DNA from: RYN-230 sp963717125
Lineage (GTDB): Bacteria; Actinomycetota; Actinomycetes; Streptosporangiales; Streptosporangiaceae
Reading direction: 5' to 3'
DNA: 64,000 nucleotides
Assembly (NCBI GenBank): GCA_963717125.1
Contig: CAVQVG010000019.1
Location: 434,001-498,000, forward strand
The notes beneath the pieces are model-generated. The model saw nothing but the letters and a program-made list of their open reading frames with translations, ran no database searches and was not told the origin of the DNA. The position numbers and the translations under genes were made by a program. This document shows, one piece after another, positions 1-8,096 of the stretch (positions within the stretch are counted from its first letter, which is position 1; every line of letters begins with the position of its first letter).

Positions 1-1068
1 CGCCGGGTGTTCTACACCGGGATGCTCCAGCCCGGCCCGCACCAGGTGGCGGTGCGCACCGCGAACCGCGCGGGCGGCACCGTGATCCGGTTCCGCTGGC
101 TGGTGGTGCCGCTGCCCGCACCGCTGGCCTGCCAGGGCACCTGCTGGTACCCGCCGCACCTGGCCGCCAACCACCATCCGATGCGCTGGGACTGGCAGAT
201 CGGCCGGGTTACCCCGCTGCAGCGGACCGGTAAGCACGCGGTGGACATCTACGACATCGACGGCTTCCTCACCACCCGGGCCGAGGTGCACGCCATCGAG
301 ACCCGCTGGCAGGCGGCCTCGCTGCCGCACCCGCGTACGGTCTGCTACCTGGACCTGGCCTGGGAGGACTACCGGCCGGACGCCAGCCCGGCGCCGTGGG
401 GCCGGTACTTCCCGGCCGCCGCCCTCGGGAACGTGTACTACGGCTACCCCGAGGAGCGCTGGGTCGACTTCCGGCAGCTCGGCGCGCTCGCGCCGATGCT
501 CCAGGAACGGATCGCCAGGTGTGCCCGGAAGGGCTTCGACGCGGTGGAGCTGGACGACATCGACAGCTTCGACCCGCCGTCCACCACCGGGTTCCAGCTC
601 ACCCCGGGTGACGCGGAGAACTACCTGGCCTACGCGTTCAACGAGGTGCACCGGTACGGGATGACCGCGCTGTGGAAGAACTCGCCGTACCTGTCCTGGT
701 GGGGCCGCCGCTACACGGACGGCGCGGTGGTCGAGGAGTGCTACGTCTACAAGATGTGCACCGCCGCGCAGCTGCGCGGCAGCCGGCAGTACGGGATCAC
801 CTGCACCGGTCTGCACGGCATGACCCCGTGCGGCTGGGACGACTTCAGCACGGACCGGACGGCCCGCCAGCCCACCGGCAAATGGGTGGGCGAGGCCGAG
901 TACTCAGCCGACCACTACGTGTGCGATCCCGGCCAGAAGTGCACCGGCCGGCGGTCCTTCGCTGCCTTCTGCGCGGCTGTCTATCAGCCGTCATACGGCT
1001 TCGCCGCGGTCAAGTTCGACGTCAACCTGGACGGGAAGATGTTCTTCCCGTGCCCGTACGGGACCTGA
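1..1068 (+). CDS. GH114-like endo-alpha-1,4-polygalactosaminidase, 5' partial
   Basis: The reading frame is open from the first base, so the N-terminus lies outside the window. The GTG at position 7 need not be the start. The first ~35 residues look like the last strands of an Ig-like domain. From about residue 75 the protein has the GH114/TM1410 pattern: VDIYDIDGF, then a CYLDLAWEDYRPDA segment, then an AVELDDIDSF acidic motif followed by TGF-LT. That family hydrolyses galactosaminogalactan-type polymers, usually outside the cell. Secretion cannot be judged without the N-terminus. It is convergent with the kelch gene, with a GC-rich palindrome between the stops. Family assignment is firm; the substrate is inferred. 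Confidence 0.8.
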   Translation, partial: RRVFYTGMLQPGPHQVAVRTANRAGGTVIRFRWLVVPLPAPLACQGTCWYPPHLAANHHPMRWDWQIGRVTPLQRTGKHAVDIYDIDGFLTTRAEVHAIETRWQAASLPHPRTVCYLDLAWEDYRPDASPAPWGRYFPAAALGNVYYGYPEERWVDFRQLGALAPMLQERIARCARKGFDAVELDDIDSFDPPSTTGFQLTPGDAENYLAYAFNEVHRYGMTALWKNSPYLSWWGRRYTDGAVVEECYVYKMCTAAQLRGSRQYGITCTGLHGMTPCGWDDFSTDRTARQPTGKWVGEAEYSADHYVCDPGQKCTGRRSFAAFCAAVYQPSYGFAAVKFDVNLDGKMFFPCPYGT

Positions 1069-1079
1069 GACTGGCCGGT

Positions 1080-1099
1080 CCCGGGCTGGCCAGCCCGGG
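1080..1099. terminator. GC-rich perfect palindrome between convergent genes
   Basis: A 20-bp perfect palindrome (CCCGGGCTGG and its complement) is followed by a second partial copy of CCAGCCCGGGG. It fills the 77-bp gap between two convergent stop codons. This is the expected place for a bidirectional terminator, although there is no T-tract, which is common in actinobacteria. Confidence 0.5.
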
Positions 1100-1145
1100 G
1101 CCGGCCAGCCCGGGGGGACTGGCCGGCCGCTCGGCTGCCCCCTCG

Positions 1146-2528
1146 TCAGCCGACCCGGACCTCGGCCTCGGGCGAGGCGATGCCGTTCGCCACCACCCGG
1201 AGGTCATACCGTCCGTGCGGCAGGCCGTTCGGCACCGTGAACCGGGTGTGCACGTGCCGCCGCCGGGTGGCCACGGCCATCGTGCTGTGCCCGAACGTCC
1301 GGCAGTAGTGCACGTGCCCGTCCTCGCTGACCAGCCGCACGATCGGGTAGTTGGTCGCCATCGTGGCGTCGTCGCCGTACGCCACCGCCTGGGTCATCCC
1401 GTTGAACCGCTCGCCGTGGATCTCATAGCTGTGGCCCGGCTCCAGATCACGCTGGTGCTCGGTGATGTGCGGCCGCCACTCGTCGTCCGGCTCGCCCACC
1501 GGGGTGTAGATCTCCATGGCCGGGCTGCCCGCGCAGAACAGCACCTGCCCGGTGGGCAGCAGCATCATCCGCCCGGTGAACACGTCGCCGCCCGCGTTGC
1601 CGGGCGCGGGCGCCGGGTCCAGCAGCTTGCCGTCGAACTCGAAGAACTGCCCGTTCACCGCGAAGCCGCCGTTGTTCGGCGCGGTGCCCGCGACGCACAG
1701 CACGTGGCCGTTGGGCAGCACGCAACCGGGCGCGTCGTTGGCCTTGAGCGGCTGTCCCGGTGAGCTGTCCGGGAAGTCCGGGCCCTGGACCCAGTACCCT
1801 TGTGTGGCCGGATCGTGGTCCGGGTGGTAGACGGCGGTGTGCCCGTTGCCGCCGACCTGGAACGCGGTGCCGTCCGGGCGGAGCAGGCAGGGCCCGATCT
1901 CGATGGAGAAGTTGCTTTCGACCAGCGACTGCGGCGTCTGGCCGGCGCTGACCCAGGTGCCGGCGTTGATCAGGTACTTCTCGGCGTTGGGCGGAGCGGA
2001 GTTCTCCGGGGCCAGCACCGTGCCGTCGGGCAGCAGCGTGAAGCCTTCCTCCGAGCTGGAGTCGGCCTTGTTCCCGGTGGCCGTCCACGTGTCGGTCTTC
2101 GGGTTGTATAGCGCGGTCCTGATGTCGTCGATCGAGCCGAGCAGCACCCGCCCGTCCGGCAGCACGCAGCACGGCGCGTCGCCGATGTGCGTCCAGCCCG
2201 GCGTGCTGATCAGGTGCCAGGTGTTCGGCACCGGGTCGTAGATCTCCGCCCGGTTCCAGTCGTCCTGGATGCCGTTGTGGTATTCGCCGCCCGCCACGAA
2301 CACGCGGCCGTCGGCCAGCACCGCCGAGGCGTAGTACAGCCGTGAGTCGGTCATCGGGGCCACCGGTGACCAGGTGCCGTTGGCGTAGTCGCCCCACTCG
2401 TCCGGGGTCAGCCGCCACCAGTCGGTGGCCCCCGAGTCCTGGCACATCACGGTGCCGTCGGTGAGCAGGAGCATGGTGCTCGCGTTGAACGCGGGCTGAT
2501 TGGCAATGGGCTGCCAGGTACCGGGCAT
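1146..2528 (-). CDS. Kelch-repeat, galactose-oxidase-like protein (cytoplasmic form)
   Basis: This 460-residue protein has repeated kelch-type motifs (for example GRVFVAGGEYH, GRVLLGSID, GHVLCVAGTAP and GQVLFCAGSP), which build a beta-propeller over roughly residues 1-350. The C-terminal ~100 residues (LEPGHSYEIHGERFNGMTQAVAYGDD...) match the early-set (DUF1929) domain that ends galactose and glyoxal oxidases. No signal peptide is visible: the protein begins MPGTWQPIANQ. The Cys-Tyr/His copper site of true galactose oxidases cannot be confirmed by eye, so catalytic function is open. The ATG is preceded by GAGGGGGGT at good spacing. It is divergent from the DpgC-like gene. Confidence 0.8.
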   Translation of the reverse strand: MPGTWQPIANQPAFNASTMLLLTDGTVMCQDSGATDWWRLTPDEWGDYANGTWSPVAPMTDSRLYYASAVLADGRVFVAGGEYHNGIQDDWNRAEIYDPVPNTWHLISTPGWTHIGDAPCCVLPDGRVLLGSIDDIRTALYNPKTDTWTATGNKADSSSEEGFTLLPDGTVLAPENSAPPNAEKYLINAGTWVSAGQTPQSLVESNFSIEIGPCLLRPDGTAFQVGGNGHTAVYHPDHDPATQGYWVQGPDFPDSSPGQPLKANDAPGCVLPNGHVLCVAGTAPNNGGFAVNGQFFEFDGKLLDPAPAPGNAGGDVFTGRMMLLPTGQVLFCAGSPAMEIYTPVGEPDDEWRPHITEHQRDLEPGHSYEIHGERFNGMTQAVAYGDDATMATNYPIVRLVSEDGHVHYCRTFGHSTMAVATRRRHVHTRFTVPNGLPHGRYDLRVVANGIASPEAEVRVG

Positions 2529-2639
2529 GTCCGGACCCCCCTCGTTGTAGCTGCGGTTACCTGGTCAGAGGGCAGCCTGGCGGGGCTGATACATCCGTCC
2601 GCGCCTTCCGGTCCGCCGGCGGCAGGGGATGATGGCCAG

Positions 2640-4112
2640 ATGACGACGACGCCGGTGCCGGATGGGCTACTCGGCCGGGCCGGGCTGCCCGCGGCCGAGG
2701 CCGCGGCCTGGGCCGCGGCGGTGCCGAACCCGCAGGGCCCGCTCGACGCCGCGGCCGCCGCGCTGAGCCAGTTCCTGGCCGCCGGGCAGGCGCTCAGCGG
2801 CCGGCTGCCCGGCCGGGCGCACCGCTCAGCCGACGAGCAGGCCGCCCGCGACATGTTCACGACCGCCATGGACGGCGCCCGGGACAGCTTCCTGCGGGTA
2901 CACGCGGACGCCCTGTATGACGTGCTGACCGGCGGCTACAGACGGTCACCGCGGCTGGCCGAACTGCTCGCCGCGGCGGCCGCGCGGGTGCCCGGCCTGG
3001 TGCCGGCCCCGGCGGACCTGGCCGCCGAGCAGGCCCGGCCGCTAGCGGAGAAGGAAGGCATCGAGTTCGCCCAGGGCCTGCTGGCCGGGCACCTGCTGGC
3101 GCGGCCGCGGGCCGGGCGGCACCTGATCGGCGCGATGCTGCGCCCGATGCCCGAGGCCAGCGACCGGCTCGGCGAGTTCCGTTCGGCCGGCACGCTGGAC
3201 CTCGGCCCGGTTCAGGTCACCCGGCGCGGCCGGGCCGGAGTGCTGGAACTGCGCAACCCACGGCACCTCAACGCGGAAGACGACATCACGCTGGGCCCGA
3301 CCGAGTGCGCGGTAGACCTGATCCTGCTCGACCCGGACATCGACATCGGCGTGATCCGGGGCGGCGTGGTGGATCATCCCCGGTACCCGGGGGTGCGGGT
3401 GTTCGGGTCCGGCCTCAACCTCACCCGGCTCTACCACGGGCAGCTCGACTTCCTCTTCTACCTGGTGCGCGACCTCGGCTACGTGCACAAGATCTACCGC
3501 GGCATCGTCCCGCCCGGCCCGGATGCCGGGCCGGGCCTGGAACTGGGCGGGCCGGACCCGGAGCCGATCGCGCCGGGCGGCGGGCTGACCGGCCGGCCCG
3601 GCAGCAATCCCGAAGGCACCATGGAGAAACTGTGGATCGCCGCGGTCGAGCGGTTCGCCGTCGGCGGCGCCTGCCAGTTGCTGCACGTCGTGGACCACGT
3701 GATAGCCACCCGCGGGTCGCGGTTCTTCCTGCCCGCCCGGAACGAGGGGATCATCCCCGGGGCGTCCAACCTCCGGCTGCCCCGTTTCGTCGGCGACCGG
3801 GCCGCCCGGCAGGCCATCCTGTCCGGCCGCCAGTGGGTGGCGGGCGAGCCGGACGCCGCCCTGCTCTGCGACGAGGTGGTCCAGCCGGACGGCATGGACC
3901 AGGCGGTGGACCAGCGGATTGCGGCACTCACCAGCTCCGGGCTGGTCAACGCGGCCGCCAACCGGTGCACGTTGCGGGCGGGCCAGGAGCCGCTCGACCT
4001 GTTCCGCGAGTACATGGCGGCGTTCTCGGTGGAGCAGGCCCGCTGCCACCTGAGCCCGGCGCTGGTGCGCAACCTGGAGGTGCACTGGAACGCACCCGCC
4101 CGCCACGTCTGA
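2640..4112 (+). CDS. dpgC: DpgC-like (3,5-dihydroxyphenyl)acetyl-CoA 1,2-dioxygenase
   Basis: The 490-residue protein belongs to the crotonase superfamily and resembles DpgC, the cofactor-independent dioxygenase that turns 3,5-dihydroxyphenylacetyl-CoA into the glyoxylate precursor of dihydroxyphenylglycine. Recognisable stretches are RRGRAGVLELRNPRHLNAED (about residue 200), IRGGVVDHP, VFGSGLNLTRLYHG (oxyanion region), FYLVRDLGYVHKIYRG, VVDHVIATRGSRFFLPARNEG and GASNLRLPRFVGDRAARQ. It is somewhat longer than typical DpgC, with a low-complexity N-terminus. There are no dpgA, dpgB or dpgD genes and no NRPS nearby, so the native substrate is uncertain. RBS GGGGA lies about 10 nt before the ATG. 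Confidence 0.82.
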   Translation: MTTTPVPDGLLGRAGLPAAEAAAWAAAVPNPQGPLDAAAAALSQFLAAGQALSGRLPGRAHRSADEQAARDMFTTAMDGARDSFLRVHADALYDVLTGGYRRSPRLAELLAAAAARVPGLVPAPADLAAEQARPLAEKEGIEFAQGLLAGHLLARPRAGRHLIGAMLRPMPEASDRLGEFRSAGTLDLGPVQVTRRGRAGVLELRNPRHLNAEDDITLGPTECAVDLILLDPDIDIGVIRGGVVDHPRYPGVRVFGSGLNLTRLYHGQLDFLFYLVRDLGYVHKIYRGIVPPGPDAGPGLELGGPDPEPIAPGGGLTGRPGSNPEGTMEKLWIAAVERFAVGGACQLLHVVDHVIATRGSRFFLPARNEGIIPGASNLRLPRFVGDRAARQAILSGRQWVAGEPDAALLCDEVVQPDGMDQAVDQRIAALTSSGLVNAAANRCTLRAGQEPLDLFREYMAAFSVEQARCHLSPALVRNLEVHWNAPARHV

Positions 4113-4136
4113 CATCCGCCCAGGACGAGTATTGCT

Positions 4137-4160
4137 GTAGTGCAGTAAATACTGCACTAC
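4137..4160. repeat. 24-bp inverted repeat, possible operator or centromere-like site
   Basis: Two perfect 11-bp arms (GTAGTGCAGTA / TACTGCACTAC) are separated by AA. The element sits 24 bp after the dpgC stop and 65 bp before the ParA-like start. It is AT-rich against the surroundings. It lacks a T-tract, so an operator or a ParB/parS-like site is at least as likely as a terminator. Confidence 0.55.
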
Positions 4161-4225
4161 GTACCTAAGCAATCCAGCCGGGTCCGTGTCTACCGAAAGG
4201 GTCCGGACGCTGCGATAATGCCTGG

Positions 4226-5125
4226 ATGACGGGGCTTAGTCTCGCCCTGGCTAACTTGAAGCCGGGCACGGGGAAGACTACCTCGGCGGTCTGGCTGGCA
4301 CACGTGTTCGCTCAAGCGGGCAACAGCGTGCTCCTGGTGGACGCCGATCCGTCGGGGAGCGCCCTCGAATGGTCAGATCTGGCCGCCATGTATCCGCGTC
4401 TCTCGCTGTCCCAGGCGGCGTTCCCGTTCCGGATCGTCGCGCTGCCGTCCCGCGAACTGCATCGGCGCGTGCCGGAGATCGCCCGGGCGGACGACGTGGT
4501 GATCATAGACACGCCGCAACTGGAGGACCACGCCAGCATCGCGCGGTCGGCGATGCGGTACGCGGACGAGATCCTGATCCCGTGTGGGCCGACGCCGATC
4601 GAGATCAACCGCACCACGCCGGTGCGGGAAGAGATCACCGATATGGAAGCGGTCCGGGACAAGCCACCGCGCTCGGCCGTCCTGCTGAACCGCTGCATCA
4701 CCCGGGCCCACTCCACGTCCGACGCCCGGGAGGTGCTGGAGGGCCTCGGCTACGACGTGCTGGGCACCTCGGTGCCCAGGCTCGAGGTGTACGCGCAGAG
4801 CTTCGGCGTGCCGATCAGGGACCATGGCCTGGATATCTGGCGGCACGTGGCCCATGACCTGGTCGAGCGGTGCCTGCCCCGGTGCACGGTGCGGTCTTCA
4901 CCGCAGCACGCCCGGCGGGTTACGTTACCGCCCCAGTCCCGGGCCCGGCGTGGAACTCAGCGCGGGTCGAACTGGCCGGTCTTGATGCTGGCGGCGAACG
5001 AGCACCAAGCCGCTGGGGTGCAGACCAGCACCGGCCCGTCGGGGTGCTTGCTGTCCCGCACGGCCACCAGGCCGGGCAGGTTGCCCGCTACTTCGACGCA
5101 ATTACCGCCATTCGCGCTGCTGTAG
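4226..5125 (+). CDS. ParA/MinD-family ATPase with an unusual C-terminal tail
   Basis: The N-terminal ~220 residues form a ParA-type P-loop ATPase. The deviant Walker A is KPGTGKTT (residue ~12) rather than the usual KGGVGKTT, followed by VLLVDADPSGSALEW and the Walker B-like VVIIDTPQLED. Such proteins move plasmids, chromosomes or protein cargo. No parB gene follows. The last ~75 residues (from about VERCLPRC) are Arg/Pro/Thr-rich, look non-native and are read through the opposite strand of the DUF397 gene. The original stop has probably been lost, or a frameshift has extended the frame. A 24-bp palindrome lies just upstream. Confidence 0.75.
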   Translation: MTGLSLALANLKPGTGKTTSAVWLAHVFAQAGNSVLLVDADPSGSALEWSDLAAMYPRLSLSQAAFPFRIVALPSRELHRRVPEIARADDVVIIDTPQLEDHASIARSAMRYADEILIPCGPTPIEINRTTPVREEITDMEAVRDKPPRSAVLLNRCITRAHSTSDAREVLEGLGYDVLGTSVPRLEVYAQSFGVPIRDHGLDIWRHVAHDLVERCLPRCTVRSSPQHARRVTLPPQSRARRGTQRGSNWPVLMLAANEHQAAGVQTSTGPSGCLLSRTATRPGRLPATSTQLPPFALL

Positions 5126-5163
5126 GAAGACTTGCGCCACATGGCGCCGGTCAGGTCCGCCAC
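4957..5163 (-). CDS. DUF397 domain protein
   Basis: This 68-residue protein has the family signature: WRKSSYSSANGGNCVEVA near the N-terminus and VAVRDSKHPDGPVLVCTPAAW in the middle. These small proteins pair with DUF5753 helix-turn-helix regulators in actinobacteria and probably modulate them. Its start overlaps the end of the upstream regulator gene by 13 nt, so the two are translationally coupled. Most of the gene lies antisense to the 3' part of the ParA-like frame. Confidence 0.9.
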   Translation of the reverse strand: MADLTGAMWRKSSYSSANGGNCVEVAGNLPGLVAVRDSKHPDGPVLVCTPAAWCSFAASIKTGQFDPR

Positions 5164-5990
5164 GCCTCATCAGCCACTTTCATGATCAGTTCTGCGGACT
5201 CCCCAGGTGAGAGCGCCACGCTCCTGAGTGAATCATAGAGAAGGGAGATCCGCGCCACCTGATTCCGCCGCTCGGTGACCTGCCCATCCAGCGCATTGTC
5301 CAGGTAGGCGGAATCCCGGTCGGTGTCGAAGCTGGCCACCAGGAACGGCCCGAGCAGGCCTGGGTGCGCGGCCACGCCAAACGGCAGCACCTGAATGGTG
5401 ACCCGCGGATTCCCGGCCATCCGGACCAGATGACTGAGCTGATCGCGCATGATCTGCGCGTCCCCGACCCGCTGCCGCAGGATGGCCTCGCCGAGCATCG
5501 CGAACAGCATCGGCGGCGGCGGGTCGGCGCGGTCCCAGATCGCCTGCCGGGATATCCGGCCCACGACCAGTTGCTCGACCTCGGCGTCGCTGTCGCCGGG
5601 CCGGCCGGCCCGGATCATGGCCCGGGCGTAGTCCTCGGTCTGCAGCAGCCCGGGCACGACCAGCGGCTCCCAGTTTCGCAGAACCGTTGCGCGCTCTTCC
5701 ATCTCCAGCAGGGCCCGGACCCACGACTCGAACGAGCGGTTCAGCATGGCCTGCCGCAGCCGGCGGAACGTGCCCGGCATGCGCAGCGCCGCGTCGGCCT
5801 GGGCCGCGTGCTGCGGGGACGGAATGGTCCGGCAAGTCTCCAGCTTGGCGATGACCGACTCGGAATATCCCATCAGCTTGGCCAGCTGAACCTGAGTCAG
5901 CCTGGCCGCCTCGCGCTGCGCCCGTAATTCCTCGGCGAATGCTTGCACACCGGTGACCGGCCCGTCGTCATCCTTTCGCTTAGCAGGCAA
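5151..5990 (-). CDS. XRE-family regulator with DUF5753 domain
   Basis: This 279-residue regulator carries a helix-turn-helix (LTQVQLAKLMGYSESVIAKLE) near the N-terminus and the DUF5753 region with its hallmark VVPGLLQTEDYARAMI. I chose the TTG start at 5990 because it follows a strong AAGGAGGGAG site by 7 nt. The longer in-frame extension overlaps the divergent 83-codon gene and looks non-native. It is paired with the downstream DUF397 gene, the usual toxin-antitoxin-like or developmental regulator arrangement of mycelial actinobacteria. Confidence 0.88.
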   Translation of the reverse strand: MPAKRKDDDGPVTGVQAFAEELRAQREAARLTQVQLAKLMGYSESVIAKLETCRTIPSPQHAAQADAALRMPGTFRRLRQAMLNRSFESWVRALLEMEERATVLRNWEPLVVPGLLQTEDYARAMIRAGRPGDSDAEVEQLVVGRISRQAIWDRADPPPPMLFAMLGEAILRQRVGDAQIMRDQLSHLVRMAGNPRVTIQVLPFGVAAHPGLLGPFLVASFDTDRDSAYLDNALDGQVTERRNQVARISLLYDSLRSVALSPGESAELIMKVADEAWRT

Positions 5991-6105
5991 CGCCTTCTCC
6001 CTCCTTCGCTTTGAGCTCGGCAACCGTCTGATAGTGGCCGGCCTGTAGCGCACATTACGCGCGAGCAGGAACGCTGGCACCATAACCGCGCCGGGAGGGA
6101 CAGAT

Positions 6106-6357
6106 ATGGCCAACCAGCCAGTCCGTGAATTACTAAACGCAATAGCAGAGCAGTGCCCGGGGCACACGATCACCGTCGAATCGTTCCCGGGCCGGAAAGA
6201 CCGGTACGTGGCCCGGGCCATTACCACAGCGGCCCGGCCCTACCTGCTCGTCACGGCCGACCTGGACGAGTTGCGCACCGAACTGTGCGGCCCACCGCGG
6301 ACAACCGCGCTGCCCCGCCGGGTACCCGGCACCGCCTGGACACCGCCCCGGCCGTGA
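6106..6357 (+). CDS. Small hypothetical protein divergent from the XRE/DUF5753 gene
   Basis: This 83-residue protein of unknown function starts at an ATG behind GGGAGGGAC. It begins MANQPVRELLNAIAEQC and contains a YLLVTADLDELRTEL segment; the C-terminus is Pro/Arg-rich. No domain is recognised. Its divergent position beside the XRE/DUF5753 gene is a common arrangement for small partners controlled by such regulators. Its stop codon lies inside a strong hairpin. Confidence 0.6.
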   Translation: MANQPVRELLNAIAEQCPGHTITVESFPGRKDRYVARAITTAARPYLLVTADLDELRTELCGPPRTTALPRRVPGTAWTPPRP

Positions 6358-6381
6358 CCCGCTCTCCGGGTCACGGCCGGG
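6347..6381 (+). terminator. Strong hairpin over the stop of the 83-aa gene
   Basis: A perfect 15-bp stem (left arm 6347-6361, right arm 6367-6381) with a 5-nt CTCTC loop. The left arm contains the stop codon of the preceding gene. There is no T-tract, but the position and stability fit an actinobacterial terminator. Confidence 0.65.
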
Positions 6382-6523
6382 TGTCTCCGCCTGGTGGGCT
6401 GAAACCCGCTCAGTTACGGATTAATGGTGAGGCCGAATTGGTTGGTCGCTCAGATAATGATCAGTTGCGGCCGTCAGGCACCTTATTAGGACTGGGCATG
6501 CTCATAAGCATTAAGTACAGTAA

Positions 6524-6571
6524 CCCGCCCCCGCCACCAGGGGCCGCGCGCTGGTGGCGGCACCGGGCGGG
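6524..6571 (-). terminator. Stem-loop downstream of the SDR gene
   Basis: Inner arms CCGCCACCAG / CTGGTGGCGG (10 bp, 10-nt loop) and outer arms CCCGCCC / GGGCGGG form a long interrupted hairpin. It lies about 20 nt beyond the stop of the minus-strand SDR gene. The AT-richer stretch 6390-6520 beside it contains no gene I can support. Confidence 0.55.
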
Positions 6572-6591
6572 CACTGGCGTTAGGTAATCGG

Positions 6592-7374
6592 CTACATCCA
6601 GCCGCCGTCGGCGGCCAGCGTGGCGCCGTTGAGGTAGGCGGCGTCCGGCGAGACGAGGAACGCGATCGCGGCCGCGATCTCGTCCGCTTCGGCCAGCCGC
6701 CCGAGCGAGGCGTGCAGGCTGATCTGGGTCCGTGGCGACAGGTTGTACTCACGCAGCAGGGGGTGGGTGTAGTGCGGGGCGTTCTCGGTGGCCATGTCGG
6801 TGGCGGTGCCGCCGGGGGCGATGGCGTTGATGGCGATGTTCCGCGCGGCCAGCTCCGGGGCCAGATTGCGGGCCAGCGCGACCACCGCCGCCTTGCTGGC
6901 CGCGTACAGGCTGTGCTGGTAGACGGCGATCCCGTTGCTCACCGAGGACATCAGCACGATCCGGCCGCCGGCGGTCATCAGCGGGACCGCGGCCTGCACC
7001 GCGTACAGCTGGCCGGCCACGTTGGTGTCCAGCACCCGCCGGACGTCGTCCTCGGTGATGCCGTCCAGCGGCCCGAAGTACTCCACCCCGGCGTTGCTGA
7101 CCAGCACGTCGAGCCCGCCCATCCGGTCCGCGGCCTGCCTGGTCACGGCGTGCGCCGCGGCCCGGTCGCGGACGTCGGAGCGGAACGCGAACGCGGTGTG
7201 GCCGGCCTCGGTGAGCTCGGCGACCAGCGCGTCGGCCAGGTCGGCGTGGCTGCGATAGGTGATGGTGACGGCCGCGCCCTCGGCGGCCAGCCGGCGGGCC
7301 ACCGCGGCCCCGATGCCCCGGCTGCCGCCCGTGATCAGCGCCCGGGTACTGGCGAAACGGTCCATGACGGCCAT
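6592..7374 (-). CDS. SDR family oxidoreductase
   Basis: A 260-residue classical short-chain dehydrogenase/reductase. The Rossmann glycine motif TGGSRGIG lies near residue 16, NAG (VSNAGVEYFG) near residue 94, the catalytic Ser in SSVSNG, and YAASK gives the Tyr-x3-Lys pair. The ending DAAYLNGATLAADGGWM is typical of FabG-like enzymes. The substrate cannot be read from sequence. It stands alone, 74 bp downstream of the amide-channel gene, and may be cotranscribed with it. Confidence 0.9.
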   Translation of the reverse strand: MAVMDRFASTRALITGGSRGIGAAVARRLAAEGAAVTITYRSHADLADALVAELTEAGHTAFAFRSDVRDRAAAHAVTRQAADRMGGLDVLVSNAGVEYFGPLDGITEDDVRRVLDTNVAGQLYAVQAAVPLMTAGGRIVLMSSVSNGIAVYQHSLYAASKAAVVALARNLAPELAARNIAINAIAPGGTATDMATENAPHYTHPLLREYNLSPRTQISLHASLGRLAEADEIAAAIAFLVSPDAAYLNGATLAADGGWM

Positions 7375-7448
7375 TCTTTACCCGAGCGCCCGGCCATTTC
7401 AGGACTCCCGGCCAGAACGGTCCCCAGCAGGGCCGGATCCGGGGCGGG

Positions 7449-8087
7449 TCAGGACACCGAGACCGGGACGCCGGTCTCGGCCTGGTCCGCCGCGTCCGGG
7501 GCCGAGCGCAGGCTCCGGGTGGCGACCGGCAGCAGCGCCACCGCCGTCGCCGCGATGACCACCAGCACCAGCCAGGTCGGCACCCGGCCCCACTCGCCGA
7601 GCAGCAGCAGGAAGCCGGGGATCGTGCAGGTGGTGAACGACAGGATCAGCGTCAGCCAGCCGGTCAGCGGCGTGAGCCGGTCCTTGCCCAGCGCGAGCAC
7701 GACGAAGAACAGCGCCCACAGCACGGCCCATTGCAGCCACAGCAGGCCGATCGTCGGGTCGTGGAACTTGACGATGTTGGTGATGCCGAACGCGGTGGCC
7801 ATGATGGCCACCCAGGCCGAGTACCAGCCGAGCCCGGTGGCCAGCTGGCTGGCCAGATTGCTGATCCCCACGTACAGGTAGGTGAACCCGAACAGGAAGA
7901 TCCCGGAGGCCAGCAGGATGTCGTCGGCGGTCTTGGCCGTCGCGATCAGGTAGAACGGGATCGCGACCTGGAGCGCCCCGACGAACAGGTTGAACGTGGC
8001 CGCTCCCTTGCCGTCGATCCGGCCCAGCAGGAGCAGGCCGTTGACGAACAGCACCGCCCCCACGAACATCAGTCCCACAGCTGACAT
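7449..8087 (-). CDS. AmiS/UreI family amide or urea channel
   Basis: A 212-residue polytopic membrane protein with about six hydrophobic segments. It begins GLMFVGAVLFVNGLLLLG and contains the family-typical FTYLYVGISNLASQ and GLGWYSAWVAI stretches. AmiS/UreI proteins pass short-chain amides or urea across the membrane. It starts 9 bp after the upstream flavin-type oxygenase gene, with an AGGGAGC site, so the two are almost certainly cotranscribed. No amidase or urease lies in the window. The pairing suggests uptake of a small N- or S-containing compound that the oxygenase attacks. Confidence 0.88.
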   Translation of the reverse strand: MSAVGLMFVGAVLFVNGLLLLGRIDGKGAATFNLFVGALQVAIPFYLIATAKTADDILLASGIFLFGFTYLYVGISNLASQLATGLGWYSAWVAIMATAFGITNIVKFHDPTIGLLWLQWAVLWALFFVVLALGKDRLTPLTGWLTLILSFTTCTIPGFLLLLGEWGRVPTWLVLVVIAATAVALLPVATRSLRSAPDAADQAETGVPVSVS

Positions 8088-8096
8088 CGGGGCTCC

